DNA of 64,000 nucleotides from Typhlomys cinereus (GCA_023101885.1 JALPQD010000101.1:4342600-4406599); one strand, 5' to 3'. Positions 1 through 12,002 are shown, counted from the stretch's first letter. The notes: generated by a model not told the origin, from the sequence alone. Program-made: numbers and translations.

Positions 1-69
1 TCCTCAGCCTGTGATAGAAATTTTTAAACACTTGCTGGACGAAGGTAATCTAAATATTAATGCAATCAT

Positions 70-434
70 AGATACTTTTCTTTTGCTGTTGTGAGACAAC
101 ACTCATATATAACTCAAGGGAGGTTTATAGGATTATGGATCCGTAGGGGATAGTCCATTGGTGGTGGTGGTGGTGGGGACCATCGCATAGTGGAAGACAT
201 GGCTGAAGGCAGAAGCACTCAAGCTCAGGTCGCAGCAGTCATCACGGAGGCAGACAGAGTGAACTGTAAGAAACAGGATGGGCCACCAAACCGCAAGGTC
301 TGCTCCCTGTGACAGGCCTTCCTCTAGCAAGACTGCCCCTCCTAAAGGTGCCACAACCTTCCCAAACTGTAACCTCAGCTAAGGATGCAAACGCATGAGC
401 ATGTTGGGGGGACAATCACTTTCAAACCACGACA
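70..434 (-). mobile_element. MLT1/MaLR-like solo LTR
   Basis: Read on the minus strand, the element begins TGTCGTGGTTTGAAAGTG and ends near a GTTGTGAGACAACAGC-like stretch. This matches the start (TGTTRTGGTTTGAATGTG) and end of MaLR-type LTRs. It has no open frame of interest. A short (GGT)n run lies near 160-177. The family name is inferred from remembered consensus. Confidence 0.6.
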
Positions 435-1120
435 GTAAGACATGATGAATAACTAATGAACATATGAACAGTATTTAAGCTCATAATTAGAAACTAACGT
501 TCAATGCAAGACCGTTTCCTAGTTATCACATCAGCCAAAGCTCTGTGCCTACCAGCATATACTATGGAGATGAAAATTGCTGTATCTTCAAGTTAGAACC
601 TCCACATGTTCGCACACTCTGACTATCCTCCTGTATTTGAGAAGCGAGGTAAAGGATCTAACATAAAATACAGAACAATGCTTTAAAGATGTTCATTTGC
701 ATTGAGAACATAAAGAAAACCAACCTCACCACCCAGCAAAGACAAACTCTTGATGGGTGTCTGTGAGTCAGTAGTGCATTGGTATCAGTGTTGTATTTTG
801 AAAAAGTTTTGATATCATCAAACTGTCAACATTTGGTGAAAGTTGGATTGGTACAGTTGATCTCAAATATGTTCAAATATCACAGCAAATTGGAATTCAA
901 AGAAATGTGTAAAAATGCTAGTATGAGACTTGGGACTCACCTGTTAGAACCATGAAGAAGAAGCAGTCTCTCAGTCATAACTGTGTCCATAATGTCTGGA
1001 GTTCAGAGAGCTTTATGCACATGTAGAAGAGCTCATCTTTCAAAGGAACTTCTGAAAAGGCAAAGAATTGTCTCTGTTAAGTGCATAGTAAGTATCTTTT
1101 AAATTAAAATAATTTACTTT
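435..1120. other. Unassigned AT-rich DNA
   Basis: No repeat family, splice-flanked open frame or RNA gene is recognisable here. It is ordinary AT-rich, CpG-poor sequence. Confidence 0.5.
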
Positions 1121-1395
1121 GGGACTGGAGATGACTAGAGGTTAAAGCTTTTGCCTCATAACAAAATGTTCTGAGTTTGGATTTCCAAATTCTAGGTAAA
1201 ACTACCCAGAGAGAGATGGCTGTGGCCTGTAATTCCAGTCCTGGAAGGTGGAGTCTGGGAAACCTTAGAGCAAAGCAATAAGGATACAGAGCAATCAAGG
1301 ATTATTCCAAGGTCACCCTTGGGCCTCCACAGGCACACACACTCAAATGCCCTTTCTCTCTCACAAACACACTCTCACATACACACACATACGTG

Positions 1396-1442
<47 letters not shown>

Positions 1443-1452
1443 AAAAAAAAAG
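1121..1452 (+). mobile_element. tRNA-derived SINE, dominant family, with (CA)n and A tail
   Basis: This is a diverged copy of the window's commonest SINE. The tRNA-like head runs to about 1190. The body carries the family landmarks 'ggcctgtaattccag', 'gtctgggaaacc', 'agcaaagcaataagga' and 'gggcctccacaggcacacac'. A (CA)n tract (about 1403-1438) and an A12 tail follow. Such elements are normally RNA polymerase III units, but this head is too diverged to predict activity. Confidence 0.8.
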
Positions 1453-1453
1453 A

Positions 1454-2318
1454 TGCTTTCCTTTCTGGTCACCTTGCACCTGATGGGGTATGATCTCACT
1501 AGAAAGGGAGGCCATAGAGTCTGGCAGATAGAAGGTAACCACCCTGCAAATGGGAGATTGACCCCTGTCACTGCAGTCTCTGACTCTTATTGCATTTACC
1601 TTTGAATCTACTCTTATAATAAAACGCTATTTTAACAGCCTTTTATCTCTGGCTAGGAGGTGACATCCAATACCCATCAGGATGGAGCCAAGAGCGGTCC
1701 AGGAACAGCAAAACTGGAAGAAGAAAAAAAAAAAGAATAACAAACCATAATTCAGTTCATCAGAGACCCTACATTAATCACCAGGAACCAGACCAGACTA
1801 ATCTCTCCCCATCCTAAAGCTTAGGGAAATTTGCAGAAGAGGAGATGGTAAGATTGTAAGAGTCTAAAGATGGGGAGAAGCAATGATATGCAAGATACTC
1901 CACACACGTTAGGGCCAAAGTAATCATAATAGGAGTTTGCATGACCTGCACAATGACCAACATGTCATTGAACCCCCAAAGTCTAGCATGGATCACAGGT
2001 TCTAAGATTCTTAGAGGCAAAGGATTAACAGCCACAATAGCGCTCCAATACTAAAGGGGAACACAAAGAAGAGCTCTAAGCAATGCTACTGAGTCCCTAC
2101 ACTCCATCAGAGAGAAGGACCCAGAGGGAAGTTTGACATCCACACTAAAGGATGCTCTAGGAATGGGGGGGGGCACTGGGAGAAAAGTGGGGGGGGAGGA
2201 AGAGGAATAGGAGGGAGGGAACAAGGGGATACAGGGAAGGGTGAAGGAAGGGAGGGGAATGGGATACCTATCAAATTTGTATAAAAATTATTAATAAAAA
2301 AGGAGAAAAAAAAGAAAA
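1454..2318 (+). mobile_element. 5'-truncated LINE-1, 3' UTR only
   Basis: This stretch is collinear with the 3' UTR of the larger L1 downstream (about 7070-7895). It shares the 'gatgggrtatgatct' block, the 'tctggcagatagaa' block, a G-rich polypurine tract at about 2165-2262, and an A-rich end after 'aataaaaaa'. It starts directly at the A tail of the preceding SINE, a typical L1 target. A short 'atgcttt' occurs near both ends and may be a decayed target duplication. Confidence 0.8.
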
Positions 2319-3860
2319 ATGAATGCTTTGACTCTTACTAGTCTTGAACCCACTCAGGCATGTTTGCTCAGAGAGGGTCCTAGTAGTTACAGCTGTTGCA
2401 AACAAGATACTGTGTAGAAAACAAACAAGCACGTAGGAAGTATTAGACATTCAGCAAGAATATAAACAGACACAGTAACAGAAGCAGAGGTCTCCATCAC
2501 CTATGAAACACATCTCTCTGGGTTTCACCGCCAAGACAAAAAGTGTGTTTTCTTTACGTGTCCGTGAGTAGGGTGGAAGGGAGGAGAGAGGCCTCAAGTC
2601 ACTGCAGATAACTTGAACGACAATGACCTTTGTGTTTACAAGTCATGAGTCTATCAAAACTTCAAATGCATTTACCCCAACCATTTCTTTTTCATTATAT
2701 TTAAACATTCGACTCCCCTTTGTGGAAAACCAACTCCCACATGGTCCTAATTCACTTCTATTCAACTTATCAAAACATTATTCCGTAAGATTCATTTGAA
2801 GTGCAGGAAAGTGTCTGAGCTTCTTGTGTGAGACTGGTCTTAGTTCTTCTAATAAACAAACTCTTTCAAGAACTGGTTTTGCACGCCTTCTAGTTCTGCA
2901 GGTGTTTCTGTGACTGGAGTTTAATTCAAATGTCTTTATATTAGACCCACAGATATTATCCAGACAACTCACAGGCAAATGTCTGCGTAGCTCATATGAT
3001 CAAAAGTAGAAAATGGACTGAAATTATGTACATTTGTAGACAAATGAGTTAATACCTTAATTCCTTCTATCTGCCCAGAAAACCAGACTTACTCCTGTAG
3101 AATCAACAGCAGATAAAATGATCAGAAAGAATTTATTTTTGCATACTGGACTTGTGTGATGGTCTCCTGTGAGGTGTTCATTGAATTTTCAGAAGATTTT
3201 CAGGTGATAAAAAAACAAGCAAAAAACAATAGTCTACAAAATATTTACTGTGTAAGAGCATTCATGAGCTCAAACTAAAGCTATGATGAAGTCCAGGCCT
3301 AAGCTAACTTAGCCTCCACTTCCTCTAGCTTGAAAGAAGCAGGAATGGACCTTCTAGTCCCAACTGTTTTGCCTCCACCACCCCTTGTCCCTGCTATTCT
3401 CCTTTTCCTGCTTTTTCATCATTAACCCCCTACTGACCACAAGTCTTTCTCTGCTTTTTCATTTCCATTCATATTCCCCATAACTAACACTAGCATACGA
3501 ATGTACCGTCAGTGTTCCTTTACTTCCTGAGATCATTAGCATTCAAGGCATGGCTGTTTTTATTTGATTATGATTGTGTTTTCAGCGTGGGCACACCCTT
3601 TGCTGATGATTGCTTTCGCAGATAATGTTCAATTCCCAGAGAACTACTGGGGTCTAGCACCCCTTCCTACAACCTATTCCTTCTTGAATATCATAAACAC
3701 TTCCACTGAAAGGATAAGGGTGATTGAAAACCCCAGATACACAAGTTCCTATGCAAAATTATAAGAACTATGAAAACACATGACAAAGCGACTTCTTTAA
3801 ATTACTAATTGCACAGTAATAACTTCAAATTAGAATGAGCTATGTAAAACCTCACAGAAT
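2319..3860. other. Unassigned DNA
   Basis: I see no recognisable repeat or gene. Short open frames at 2778-2978 (minus) and 3564-3764 (plus) have neither family resemblance nor convincing splice context. Confidence 0.4.
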
Positions 3861-4283
3861 TCAAAAGCATACTCATAAATATGTAAGAAGTCAGAGGACA
3901 TAAAAGAATACATGAAGACAGCTAAATGAAATCAGAAAGCCAATACAGGGCATGAAAGTGGAATTCAACAGAGATAGAAATTCTGGGAGAAAAAAGTAAG
4001 CTGAGATACTGGAAATGCTCAACTCAGTAAGTCAAATGAAATTCTCTATGGAAAGTTTCACTGATAGAATGGATCAAAGGAAGGAGACGCTATCAGGGCT
4101 CAAAGATAAAATAGAGGAACTGAAATATCCAGACAATAACATGTACAAATTAATGAGATAATATGAACAATATTTGAGATCTATGTGACACAAAGCCAAG
4201 ACCAAATATATGAGTCTGGGCATAGAAGAAGATGAAATCCATGCTAAAGGGTAAAAAAATATTTTCAATAAAATCAGCATCTA
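3861..4283 (+). mobile_element. Old LINE-1 ORF1-like fragment
   Basis: The sequence resembles the middle of rodent L1 ORF1, the nucleic-acid-binding protein gene. Cues are 'ttctgggagaaaaaagtaag', 'gggctcaaagataaaatag', and 'ctgggcatagaagaagatg' followed by 'ccatgctaaaggg'. All frames are interrupted by stops. It ends just before a 3' UTR-type block, so normal L1 order is not kept. It could belong to an older element or to the rearranged L1 that follows. Confidence 0.55.
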
Positions 4284-4289
4284 AACAAG

Positions 4290-4495
4290 GAGAGAGGGGA
4301 CCATGTTACAGCAGAGAAAATAGGCCTCCATCAAGGACTGCAAGTAAGTAATGAGACATCTGGTTAAGTTCACAGACTTTCCTTCCTGATCATTTACAAC
4401 TGAGGGGGTATGATCTCACCAGGAGGGGAAGACATATAGTCTGGTAGATAAAAAGTAACCATTTTGCAAATGGGTGATTGACCCCTCCCTCACCA
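4290..4495 (+). repeat. Extra copy of an L1 3' UTR segment, upstream of ORF2
   Basis: About 205 bp beginning 'ggaccatgttacagcagaga' and ending 'acccctccctcacca'. It is closely similar to 6984-7189 in the 3' UTR of the L1 that starts immediately after it. At 4496 the sequence jumps straight into ORF2. The first downstream bases, 'gcacagag', replace the normal 3' UTR continuation 'tggtttcc'. This is a direct duplication within one composite element, or a chimera of two. Confidence 0.8.
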
Positions 4496-6785
4496 GCACA
4501 GAGTTCTACCAGACATTTAAAGAGCTAATAACACCAATACTCCTTAAACTGTTCCATCAAATAGCAAAGGAAGGAATGCTACCAAATTCCTTCTATGAAG
4601 CTAATATCGTCTTAATCCCAAAACCTAATAAAGATATACTTAAAAAAGAAAACTATAGGCCAATCTCTCTGATGAACACAGATGCAAAGATTCTCAATAA
4701 AGTCTTAGCAAATCAGATTCAAAAACATATCAAAAAGATCATCCACGGGGATCAAGTAGGCTTTATCCCAGGCACACAAGGTTGGTTCAACATACACAAA
4801 TCAATAAATGTAATTCACCATATAAACCAGTCCAATGTTCAAGACCACATGATACTCTCAATAGATGCAGAAAAAGCCTTTGACAAAATCCAACAGCCTT
4901 TTATGATCAAAACGCTAGAGACTATAGGAATGAAAGAAACCTTTATCAATATAATAAAAGCTGTATACAACAAGCCCACAGCAAGGATTATGCTCAATGG
5001 GGAACAATTGGAAGCATTCCCACTTCGATCAGGAACTAGACAAGGCTGTCCACTCTCACCACTTCTATTCAATATTGTACTTTAAGTCTTAGCTGAAGCC
5101 ATAAGACAAGAAAGGGACATAAGAGGGATTCAAATCGGCAAGGAAGAAGTCAAGCTATCCTTATTTGCAGATGACATGATACTATACCTGAGTGATCCTA
5201 AAAACTTCACCAGGAAGCTTCTGGAACTAATACAGAAGTTCAGCAGGGTAGCAGGATACAAAATAAATGTGCAAAAATCAGTGGCCTTCCTATATGCCCA
5301 GAATGAAAGAAGTGAAAAAGCCCTGAGAAAAACAATCCCATTTACTATAGACCCTAAAAAAATGAAATACCTTGGGATAAACCTAACCAAAGAGGTAAAA
5401 AACCTTTACAATGAAAACTTTAAAACCCTAAAGAAAGAAATTGCAGAAGACACCAGAAGGTGGAAAGACCTCCCTTGTTCCTGGATTAGCAGAATCAACA
5501 TCATAAAAATGACCATCCTACCAAAGGTAATATACAAATTCAATACTATACCAATTAAAATCTCAAAGCAATTCTTTAAAGAAGTTGACTAAACAATCTC
5601 AAAATTCATATGGAGGCACAAAAGACCCAAGATAGCAAAGACAATCCTGAGTAACAAAAACACGGCTGGAGGTATCACCATACCAAACCTTAGTCTGTAC
5701 TACAAATCCATAGTTATAAAGACAGCCTGGTACTGACACACAGATCAATGGATAAAGGTTGAAGACCCAGATATAAGCCCACAAAATTATAGCCATTTGA
5801 TATTTGGCAAAGGGGCCCAAAAAAACCAATGGAAAAAGAACAATATCTTCAACAAATGGTGCTGGCAAAACTAGATCTCCACATGTAGAAGATTAAAACT
5901 GGACCCATACTTGTCACCATGTACAAGACTTAATTCCAAATGGATCAAGGACCTTGATATAAGGCCAGAGACTATAAAAACCATAGTTGAAAGGGTAGGG
6001 AACTCCCTCGAGCTGATTGGGCTAGGCCAACATTTCCTAAATAGACATCCAATAGCCCAGTCACTGCTACCAATTCTCAACAGTTGGGATCTGGTGAAAT
6101 TAAAGAACTTCTGTTCAGATAAAGAGATTGTAACACAAGCTCAAAGGCAACCCACAGAATGGGAGAAAATCTTCACTAACCACATATCTGATAGAGCTCT
6201 GCTGTCCAGAGTGCACAAAGAACTTAGAAAACTAAACACTAAGGAAACAAATAGCCCAATTAAAAAATGGGTCCTGGAACTTAAAAGAAACTTTAACAGG
6301 GATGAAATTAAAATGTCTAACAAATATCTTTAAAAATGCTCCACTTCCTTAGCCATCAGGGAAATGCAAATCAAAACTCCCTGAGATATCATCTCACCCC
6401 GGTTAGCATGGCAAAAATCCACAATACAAACAAAAACAAATGTTGGAGAGGATGTGAAGAGAGGGGAACTCTCCTACATTGCTGGTTGGAATGCAGGCTC
6501 ATACAGCCACTCTGGTGAGCCGTCTGGAGATTCTTAAAGAAATTAAAGATTGAAATGCCATATGACCCTGTGATTCCACTTTTGGAAATAACCCCCCATA
6601 CAGCAAAAATTCACCTTGATAGTACAAGCACGACTATGTTCATAACAGCACTGTATACAATAGCAAAGTCATAGAATCAACCCAAATGTACAACAGTTGA
6701 TGAGTGGATAAGGAAACTGTGGTACATCTATACAATGGAGTACTACTCAGCCATCAAAAATGATGAATTAATGCAATTTTCGGGA
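4496..6785 (+). pseudogene. LINE-1 ORF2 (reverse transcriptase) remnant
   Basis: ORF2p normally nicks target DNA and reverse-transcribes L1 RNA at the nick. Here only the RT and C-terminal parts remain. Visible RT features include 'YRPISLMN' near 4655, '[18 protein letters not shown]' near 5030-5082, and the catalytic FADD box at 5164-5175, which keeps both aspartates. The C-terminal zinc-knuckle-like stretch '[14 protein letters not shown]' is near 6440-6482. One frame holds from 4496 to about 6380 but is cut by stops at 5083, 5590, 5734, 5872 and 6331. It then shifts near 6380 to another frame with stops at 6516 and 6672. The endonuclease domain is missing. No function is possible from this copy. 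Confidence 0.9.
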
Positions 6786-6983
6786 AATGGATGGAATTAG
6801 GAACAATTATATTTAGTGAAGTATCCCAGACACAGAAAACTAAGTGCTATATGTACTCCCTAATAAGTGGTTCCTAGTACCAAACCCACTTAGAGACACT
6901 TAAAGATAAATCTCTGTAATAACTACAGTAATTGCTAAGATTATGAACAAGAAGGATGGGGAAGGAGGGCCACACCAGTAACG

Positions 6984-7189
6984 AGAGAGAGGACCATGTT
7001 ACAGCAGAGAAAATAGGCCACCATCCAAGGACTGCAAGTAAGTAAGGAGACATCTGGTTAAGTTTACAGACTTTCCTTCCCGATCATTTACAACTGATGG
7101 GATATGATCTTACCAGAAGGGGAGGGAGTATAGTCTGGCAGATAGAAAGTAACCATTTCGCAGATGGGTGATTGACCCCTCCCTCACCA
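6984..7189 (+). repeat. L1 3' UTR segment, in-place copy of the 4290-4495 duplicate
   Basis: This is the expected position of the segment, between the ORF2 end and the remainder of the 3' UTR. It differs from the upstream copy by scattered substitutions and a 1-bp indel, so the two are similar but not freshly duplicated. Confidence 0.8.
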
Positions 7190-7764
7190 TGGTTTCCTAC
7201 TTTTATTACATCTACCTTTGAATATACTCTTATAACAAGACTCTAATTTAACAGGTCTTTATCTCTGGCCAGGGGGTGACATTCAATACCCATCAGGGTG
7301 GAGCCAAGGGCATTGTGGGAGCAGCAAAACTGAAAAAAAAAAAATCAACAAACTATAATCCAGAACATCAGAGACTCTATCAATCACCTGGAACTAAGCC
7401 AGCCTAATCTCTCCCCATCCTGAAGCTCAGGGAAATTTGCCGAAGAGGGGGTGGTAAGATTGTAGGAGCACAAGGATGGAAGAAGCAATGATATGCAAGA
7501 TACTCCACATAAGTTAGGGCCAAAGCAATCATATTTGGACTTTACAGACCCTGCGCAATGTCCAACACACTACTGACCTCACAAAGTCTAGCATTTGCTA
7601 AAGGCACTAGGATCCTGGGAGGCAAGGGATTGACAGCCACAGTAGTGTTCCTATGCTTAAGGGGAACACAGGAAAGGGTTCTGGGAAATGCTACTGGGTC
7701 CTTGCACCTCATCGGAGAGGAGGACCCAGAGGAGAGTTTGGCATGCACATTAAAGGATGCTCCG

Positions 7765-7855
7765 TGGATTGGGGGGGGAGGCACTGGGAGATGGGGAGAG
7801 AAGGGGAAGGGGAGGGGGGCAAAGGGGGATAGGGGATTGGAGGGAGGGGGGACTG
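7765..7855 (+). other. G-rich polypurine tract of the L1 3' UTR
   Basis: Many runs of four to nine Gs are separated by A-rich spacers. Such tracts are a conserved feature of mammalian L1 3' UTRs and can fold as G-quadruplexes. Equivalent tracts occur at 2165-2262 and, as C-rich sequence, at about 41925-42035. Confidence 0.75.
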
Positions 7856-7974
7856 GTGTACCTGTTAAGTTTGTATGAGCGGAAATAAAAAAAAATAGAC
7901 AGAATCTCTCTTATCTGGGCCTTGCAGGCTTATCTCCTCCATGTCAGGTTGACGATTCATACTAGCTGTCTAAA

Positions 7975-8190
7975 GCCCCTATGGAATTCAGCATAGAAAC
8001 TAAACATAGATTTATCAAATGACCCAGCTATGTTGCTTCCGACTATTTATCAAAGGACCTATCGCAGAGACACTTGTTATTCACAATAGCAAAGTGGTTC
8101 CAACTTAGGTGTCTAACAACAGAGGAATGGATAAATAAAAGGTGATCTATACATATGATGGGACTATTTTCTAGGTAAAAATTATACTGT
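7975..8190 (+). mobile_element. Older LINE-1 ORF2 3'-end fragment
   Basis: 'aaatgacccagctatgttgc', 'ttcacaatagcaaagtgg' and 'aacagaggaatggataaata' match the extreme C-terminal coding region of mammalian L1 ORF2. It is much more diverged than the L1 just upstream and has no tail, so it is probably an older insertion. Confidence 0.75.
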
Positions 8191-8559
8191 TCTGATAATA
8201 TTTTCTAATTTCCACTTTTCTTATACTGTAAATAGTCCTCAAGTAACATCAACTGAAAATTCAGAAGTCCGCCTTTGTAATCCAGCATGAGACAGACTTT
8301 GCACCCACTTTGGTTGCTTCTCTGCCTGATCCCCATTCCTCCTCAATCTGCTCAGGTCCCATATAATGCTCTTTTGGGGCCTTTACTACAGTGAACTTAA
8401 TTATTTGTGACTTTGACTGTTGCCTGTCTCCATGTAGAAACTTTAAACCTTCATAGATAAGAAGAACATGCCCACTTTGGGCTGATATTTAATACCAAGA
8501 CTTAGCATAGTATCTGGGATATAATGAACACAACAAATAATTGCTTAAGGTACCTGATC

Positions 8560-8720
8560 ACAAGTCTGAATTCAATCCCAGGAAGTCTATCTACATGATG
8601 GGAGAAGAAAACTGACTTTCTAAAGTTGTCCTTTGACCTCCACCCATTCCACCCATGTGCCATGGCATACATTCTCTCTCTCTCTCTCTCTCTCCTCTTT
8701 ATTCTTCTTCCAAAATATTT
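8560..8720 (+). mobile_element. B3-like SINE, 3' portion
   Basis: The landmarks 'gaattcaatcccaggaagtc', 'aaagttgtcctttgacctcc', a (CT)n run and an A-rich end fit the rodent B2/B3 superfamily. The head is poorly preserved. The preceding 8470-8555 looks weakly like an L2 3' end. Confidence 0.55.
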
Positions 8721-8889
8721 AAAAAGTTAAAAAACAAAAACAACAAATAAGTTTAGAGTTTTCTGATTTACAAAAAGAAAAGGAGCAAAGCAATCCATGA
8801 ATGTTTGCATGAAGTTACACACACGCATATTTATAGTGTGTATGAAGGAGCCTGAGAAATAGGAGCCTGGGGGATGATGGGAACTATTT

Positions 8890-9240
8890 TCTTGGCTGTA
8901 CAGCAAGCCACTCTAAAGCAAAAAAGTGATGTCTTGTTATTCTTCCTGAATGTGTGATTTGGACAGGTAGCTCTTCTGCTGGGTTCTCCACAGTTCATAG
9001 ATATGGCTGGGGTCCATCCGTGCTGGCTGCCTGGTGGACTGCGTGGCCCTCCACATGGGCCCTCATCACGCAGCAGCTAGAATGGATTTTTCTGGGGTGG
9101 CAGCACAGCACTCCAAGACCACAATGCAGAAGTGCCAAGATTCTTGAAAGGCGATGCTCTGCAGTACACACCATATCTAACATGCTCCTGTCAAAAGTCA
9201 GCCAGTTTCAAGGGATATGGAAATCGACTTCGGGGATATA
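8890..9240 (+). mobile_element. Ancient interspersed repeat (family uncertain)
   Basis: The pattern 'acagcaagccactctaaa', then 'gtgatttggacaggtagctc' and 'gctgggttctccacag', then 'ccctccacatgggccctcat' follows an old, widespread mammalian repeat with no coding meaning. An open frame at 8954-9241 lies inside it and is incidental. Confidence 0.45.
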
Positions 9241-9540
9241 AATGTTCCAGTTATATTGCAGAAGTGTTTTGGGATGAGAAGAAATTGTAGCCTTGGATGC
9301 CTATTGTATTTCACACGATACTTTGTGTTCCTGTATTACTTGTGCAAACTTCAATAAAAAATAAATGAAAAGAAGAATTTATAATAAATAGATAAATAAA
9401 CAAATAAATAAATGATTGCCTAATAAATGCTTCAGAAATCAAAAAATATCTTGGTTAAATGGTGACTATTTCTACGTACATCTGAAACCAGACCATTTGG
9501 AGTGGGGTCATTAATTTAGTCATAAGTACACTAAAAATAT

Positions 9541-10195
9541 TGTTGTGGTTTGAGTGTGACATGCTTCTCGTGTGCATGTATCTGAATGCTTGGTCCCTGG
9601 CTGGTGGCACTGTGCTTGGGAAGTTTGGGGCTTAGGGTTTTAGGAGATGATTCTACAGTTTAAAGTATCTGCTATACAAGCAAAAGGAAGAAAGTTCAGA
9701 TTTTCAGATCCAAAGTAAAATTCTGGGTGGGCCTGATGGCCTACATATATAATTCCAGCCTTTGAAGGCAAGGACTGAGAATCCCAAGAGCAAGTCTGCC
9801 AGCCAGACTAGTCCTATTGATGAGTTCTGGGTTTGATTAAAGACCCTGTCTCAAAATAACATGTTAGAAGAGTCATCAGGCATAATGTCCAATATCAGGC
9901 TTCCATATGCATAAACACATATACAAACACACAGTCACACATACATGAAAAGTGGAAAAAGGAAAAAAGAGGCACATGTTACCGGAGGAAGTATATCACT
10001 GGGGGTGTGGTAGGGGCTTAGGGGGTCAAGCTCCAGTCCTGGTTCTGGCCAAATCCATCTGCTTCCTGACTATCACTATGATGGAACCAGTTGCCCCAGG
10101 CGTCCACGGTCACAGCCATGAGTCCCTCCTCTCACGCCTTCCTTCTCCAGAATAAATCATTCCTCCTGTCAATTGCCTCTGTCAGATATATTATA
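9541..10195 (+). mobile_element. MLT1/MaLR-like LTR split by a SINE
   Basis: The 5' part (9541-9655) begins TGTTGTGGTTTGAGTGTGAC and includes 'tgaatgcttggtccctggct'. The 3' part (about 9965-10195) carries 'ggaagtatatcactggggg' and an AATAAA polyadenylation motif near 10151. The SINE at 9656-9945 separates them, so the LTR is older than that SINE. Confidence 0.6.
9656..9945 (+). mobile_element. tRNA-derived SINE, long-body variant
   Basis: The body has 'ggtgggcctgatggcctac' and the variant-specific block 'ccagccagactagtcctatt' followed by 'agaccctgtctcaaa'. It ends in CA-rich sequence. The same long-body variant recurs at 43520, 44270, 46090, 46447 and 59005. Confidence 0.65.
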
Positions 10196-11620
10196 CTAAA
10201 GAAATTAAGTATAATACAGATATGCTGCCTTACAAATCTAAAATTAAATTGATCTGCCCTTCCTCCACAACTTAAGTGGGTGTAATGGAAAAAAGAAAGC
10301 AAAGTTGGGTTGAGCTTGGGTCCTTACATTTGATCCATTGATCATCTTTACATAAGTGCTTATTCTTTGGATTCACTATAAGTCTTCTGATTTCTCTCTA
10401 TAACCTCTTCTTCCTCAGATGGAATATCTGGGGGCAAGGACAAAGAGTATGGGCCTGTGACAGTGAGGGGTCTGGTTCCCAGGGCCCACGCAGAGCAGGT
10501 GTCCCTGGACCATTCAAGTGTGTTTGGCTGGCAACTGTGGAGTATGCCAATATCTCTGCTGTTATTCATGAGTTTACCCCTACTGTTTGATACTACCAGA
10601 CCTTGCTAGTGGTCTTGGTTCATCACTTAATCTCGCTGGGGGTGTGAGTATCCTGGAGTCTGGCTTCTACTGCACATATGTCCCCTCCCAAATTCTCCAC
10701 CTCTTAGTTTCTGACCTCAGAATCATTTAGTTCTGACACAACAGGTCATTCTGGCAAGTTCCCAGCCAGACTCCCAGCTAATGAGGAGGCCTCCATGTAC
10801 CATATGTGACTAGGAGGTTCTTACACAGCATTTAAGTTACTCGCTTAAGAACAATGAAAATTAGTGACTTATTTGTAAGTGAGATAATGATGATTTGAAC
10901 AGAGAATGGTTTGGGCAAGATCTGTGTAGCTGGACTTTGGGGCCTGGAAAAGGTGAGGAGAAGATACATAGAACTGTTTAGAAGATAGTTCTAGAAAATG
11001 AGTATTAATCATTAGCTTAGATTTGGATATTAGCAATGTAAGTTAGAAGGTATAACAGACTGACTACATCAGAAAAAGGAAAATCATTAGGATTTGCCCA
11101 AGGAAGATTGGAGTTATGGAGGTGAGTTAACTCACTTTGTACAACTAAACTATGGTCAAGGCACTTCAGAAAAAAATAAAAAAATATTGAGAGGATCAAA
11201 ACTTCGGGTGACTGAAAGAAACACGATGAGTTACTATAGGCTACACTGGGCTTGATGTGTTTGAGCTGTCCAAAGCAGTGTGAGGAATTAGGGATCCGGG
11301 CTGAAGGCAGAGATCCAGAAGCCAAATCTCAGAGATGGCCGTAACATGAAGGGCCACAACAAGGAGTAGGGAACAGGCAAGCACTGCAGGAGCCCTGAGG
11401 AAGACCAGCTCTAAAGGCATTGTTGAGCAAGCTCGGCAGCCAATGGAGTCCGGAAACTCTGTTAGTTTCTACATCATCTTCCTCAAGTTTACCAGGTTCC
11501 TCCAGGAGCGCACCCAAAGCAGAAGCTTCTCAGCAGCCCCTACGAAAGCACCAAGGCACAACAGATTCAAGGGGGCGGAGAGAGTAGAGCATGAGGAAAT
11601 AGAAGACGTCGACTGTCTCA
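10196..11620. other. Unassigned DNA
   Basis: No repeat or gene is recognised. Open frames at 10360-10569 and 11017-11325 (both minus) lack family resemblance. Confidence 0.4.
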
Positions 11621-11621
11621 T

Positions 11622-12002
11622 TTCAGGTGTCTATGGTTGTAATGAATACATGACCCAAACCATCTGGGAGAACACGGGATCGCTACTCCAGCTTGTGATT
11701 TTAGGTTCCATTTCATCACGATGGTGAGAGAGTGAGGAAACTGGCCACATCGCATCCACGGGAATTTCCAAGAGAGGAGCAAAAACTAAAACATGCCTTC
11801 TTGCTTGTCTGTCTACCAAACTCCAGCCACCTCTCTGCCTGTCTTATCCACCTGTCCAAGGAATAGTCCTACTCACTAGGGGTTGAGACTTCCTGTGTGA
11901 ATTTAAGAACCTCCTACACTTGTTCAGAGGTTTGCTCGAACTAAATAATTCATTGTAAGTACATCATCTAAAGGTTCAATTCTCAAGTGTCAAGTTGACA
12001 CC
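11622..12002 (-). mobile_element. MaLR-like LTR of the TCAACTTGAC family
   Basis: Read on the minus strand it starts 'aggtgtcaacttgacact'. It later shows 'gtggataagacaggcag', 'gatgcgatgtggccagtttc' and an end resembling MaLR LTRs. This is the most diverged copy of a family with about ten members here. The family name is uncertain. Confidence 0.5.

Larger units (their letters stand above)
4496..7895 (+). mobile_element. 5'-truncated LINE-1 (ORF2 from the RT domain, plus 3' UTR)
   Basis: The element enters ORF2 shortly before the reverse transcriptase fingers and runs through the Cys-rich C-terminus (to about 6785). It then carries a roughly 1.1 kb 3' UTR with a G-rich polypurine tract (about 7765-7855) and ends in an A-rich tail at 7883-7895. 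ORF1, the endonuclease domain and the promoter are absent, so the copy is dead. The 3' UTR matches the copies at 1454-2318 and, on the minus strand, 41853-42295, so one L1 lineage seeded all three. Confidence 0.9.

Noticed and set aside
1302..1605. Open frames with His-Thr or Val-Cys repeats, here and at about 12.1, 14.1, 30.5, 35.4, 46.8, 49.7, 58.5 and 59.3 kb
   Set aside because: These are translations of (CA)n/(GT)n microsatellites.
4474..5085. 203-codon reverse transcriptase frame as an active gene
   Set aside because: It is a piece of a dead LINE-1 ORF2. The same frame continues past stops at 5083, 5590, 5734, 5872 and 6331, and the endonuclease domain is absent.
7542..7878. Open frames in both strands over the L1 3' UTR
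   Set aside because: They lie in the non-coding G-rich 3' UTR of LINE-1, and equivalent copies at 1.8-2.0 kb and 42 kb do not keep the frame.
8954..9241. 95-codon plus-strand open frame rich in Trp and Ser
   Set aside because: It lies in a probable ancient interspersed repeat and lacks start, splice and family evidence.
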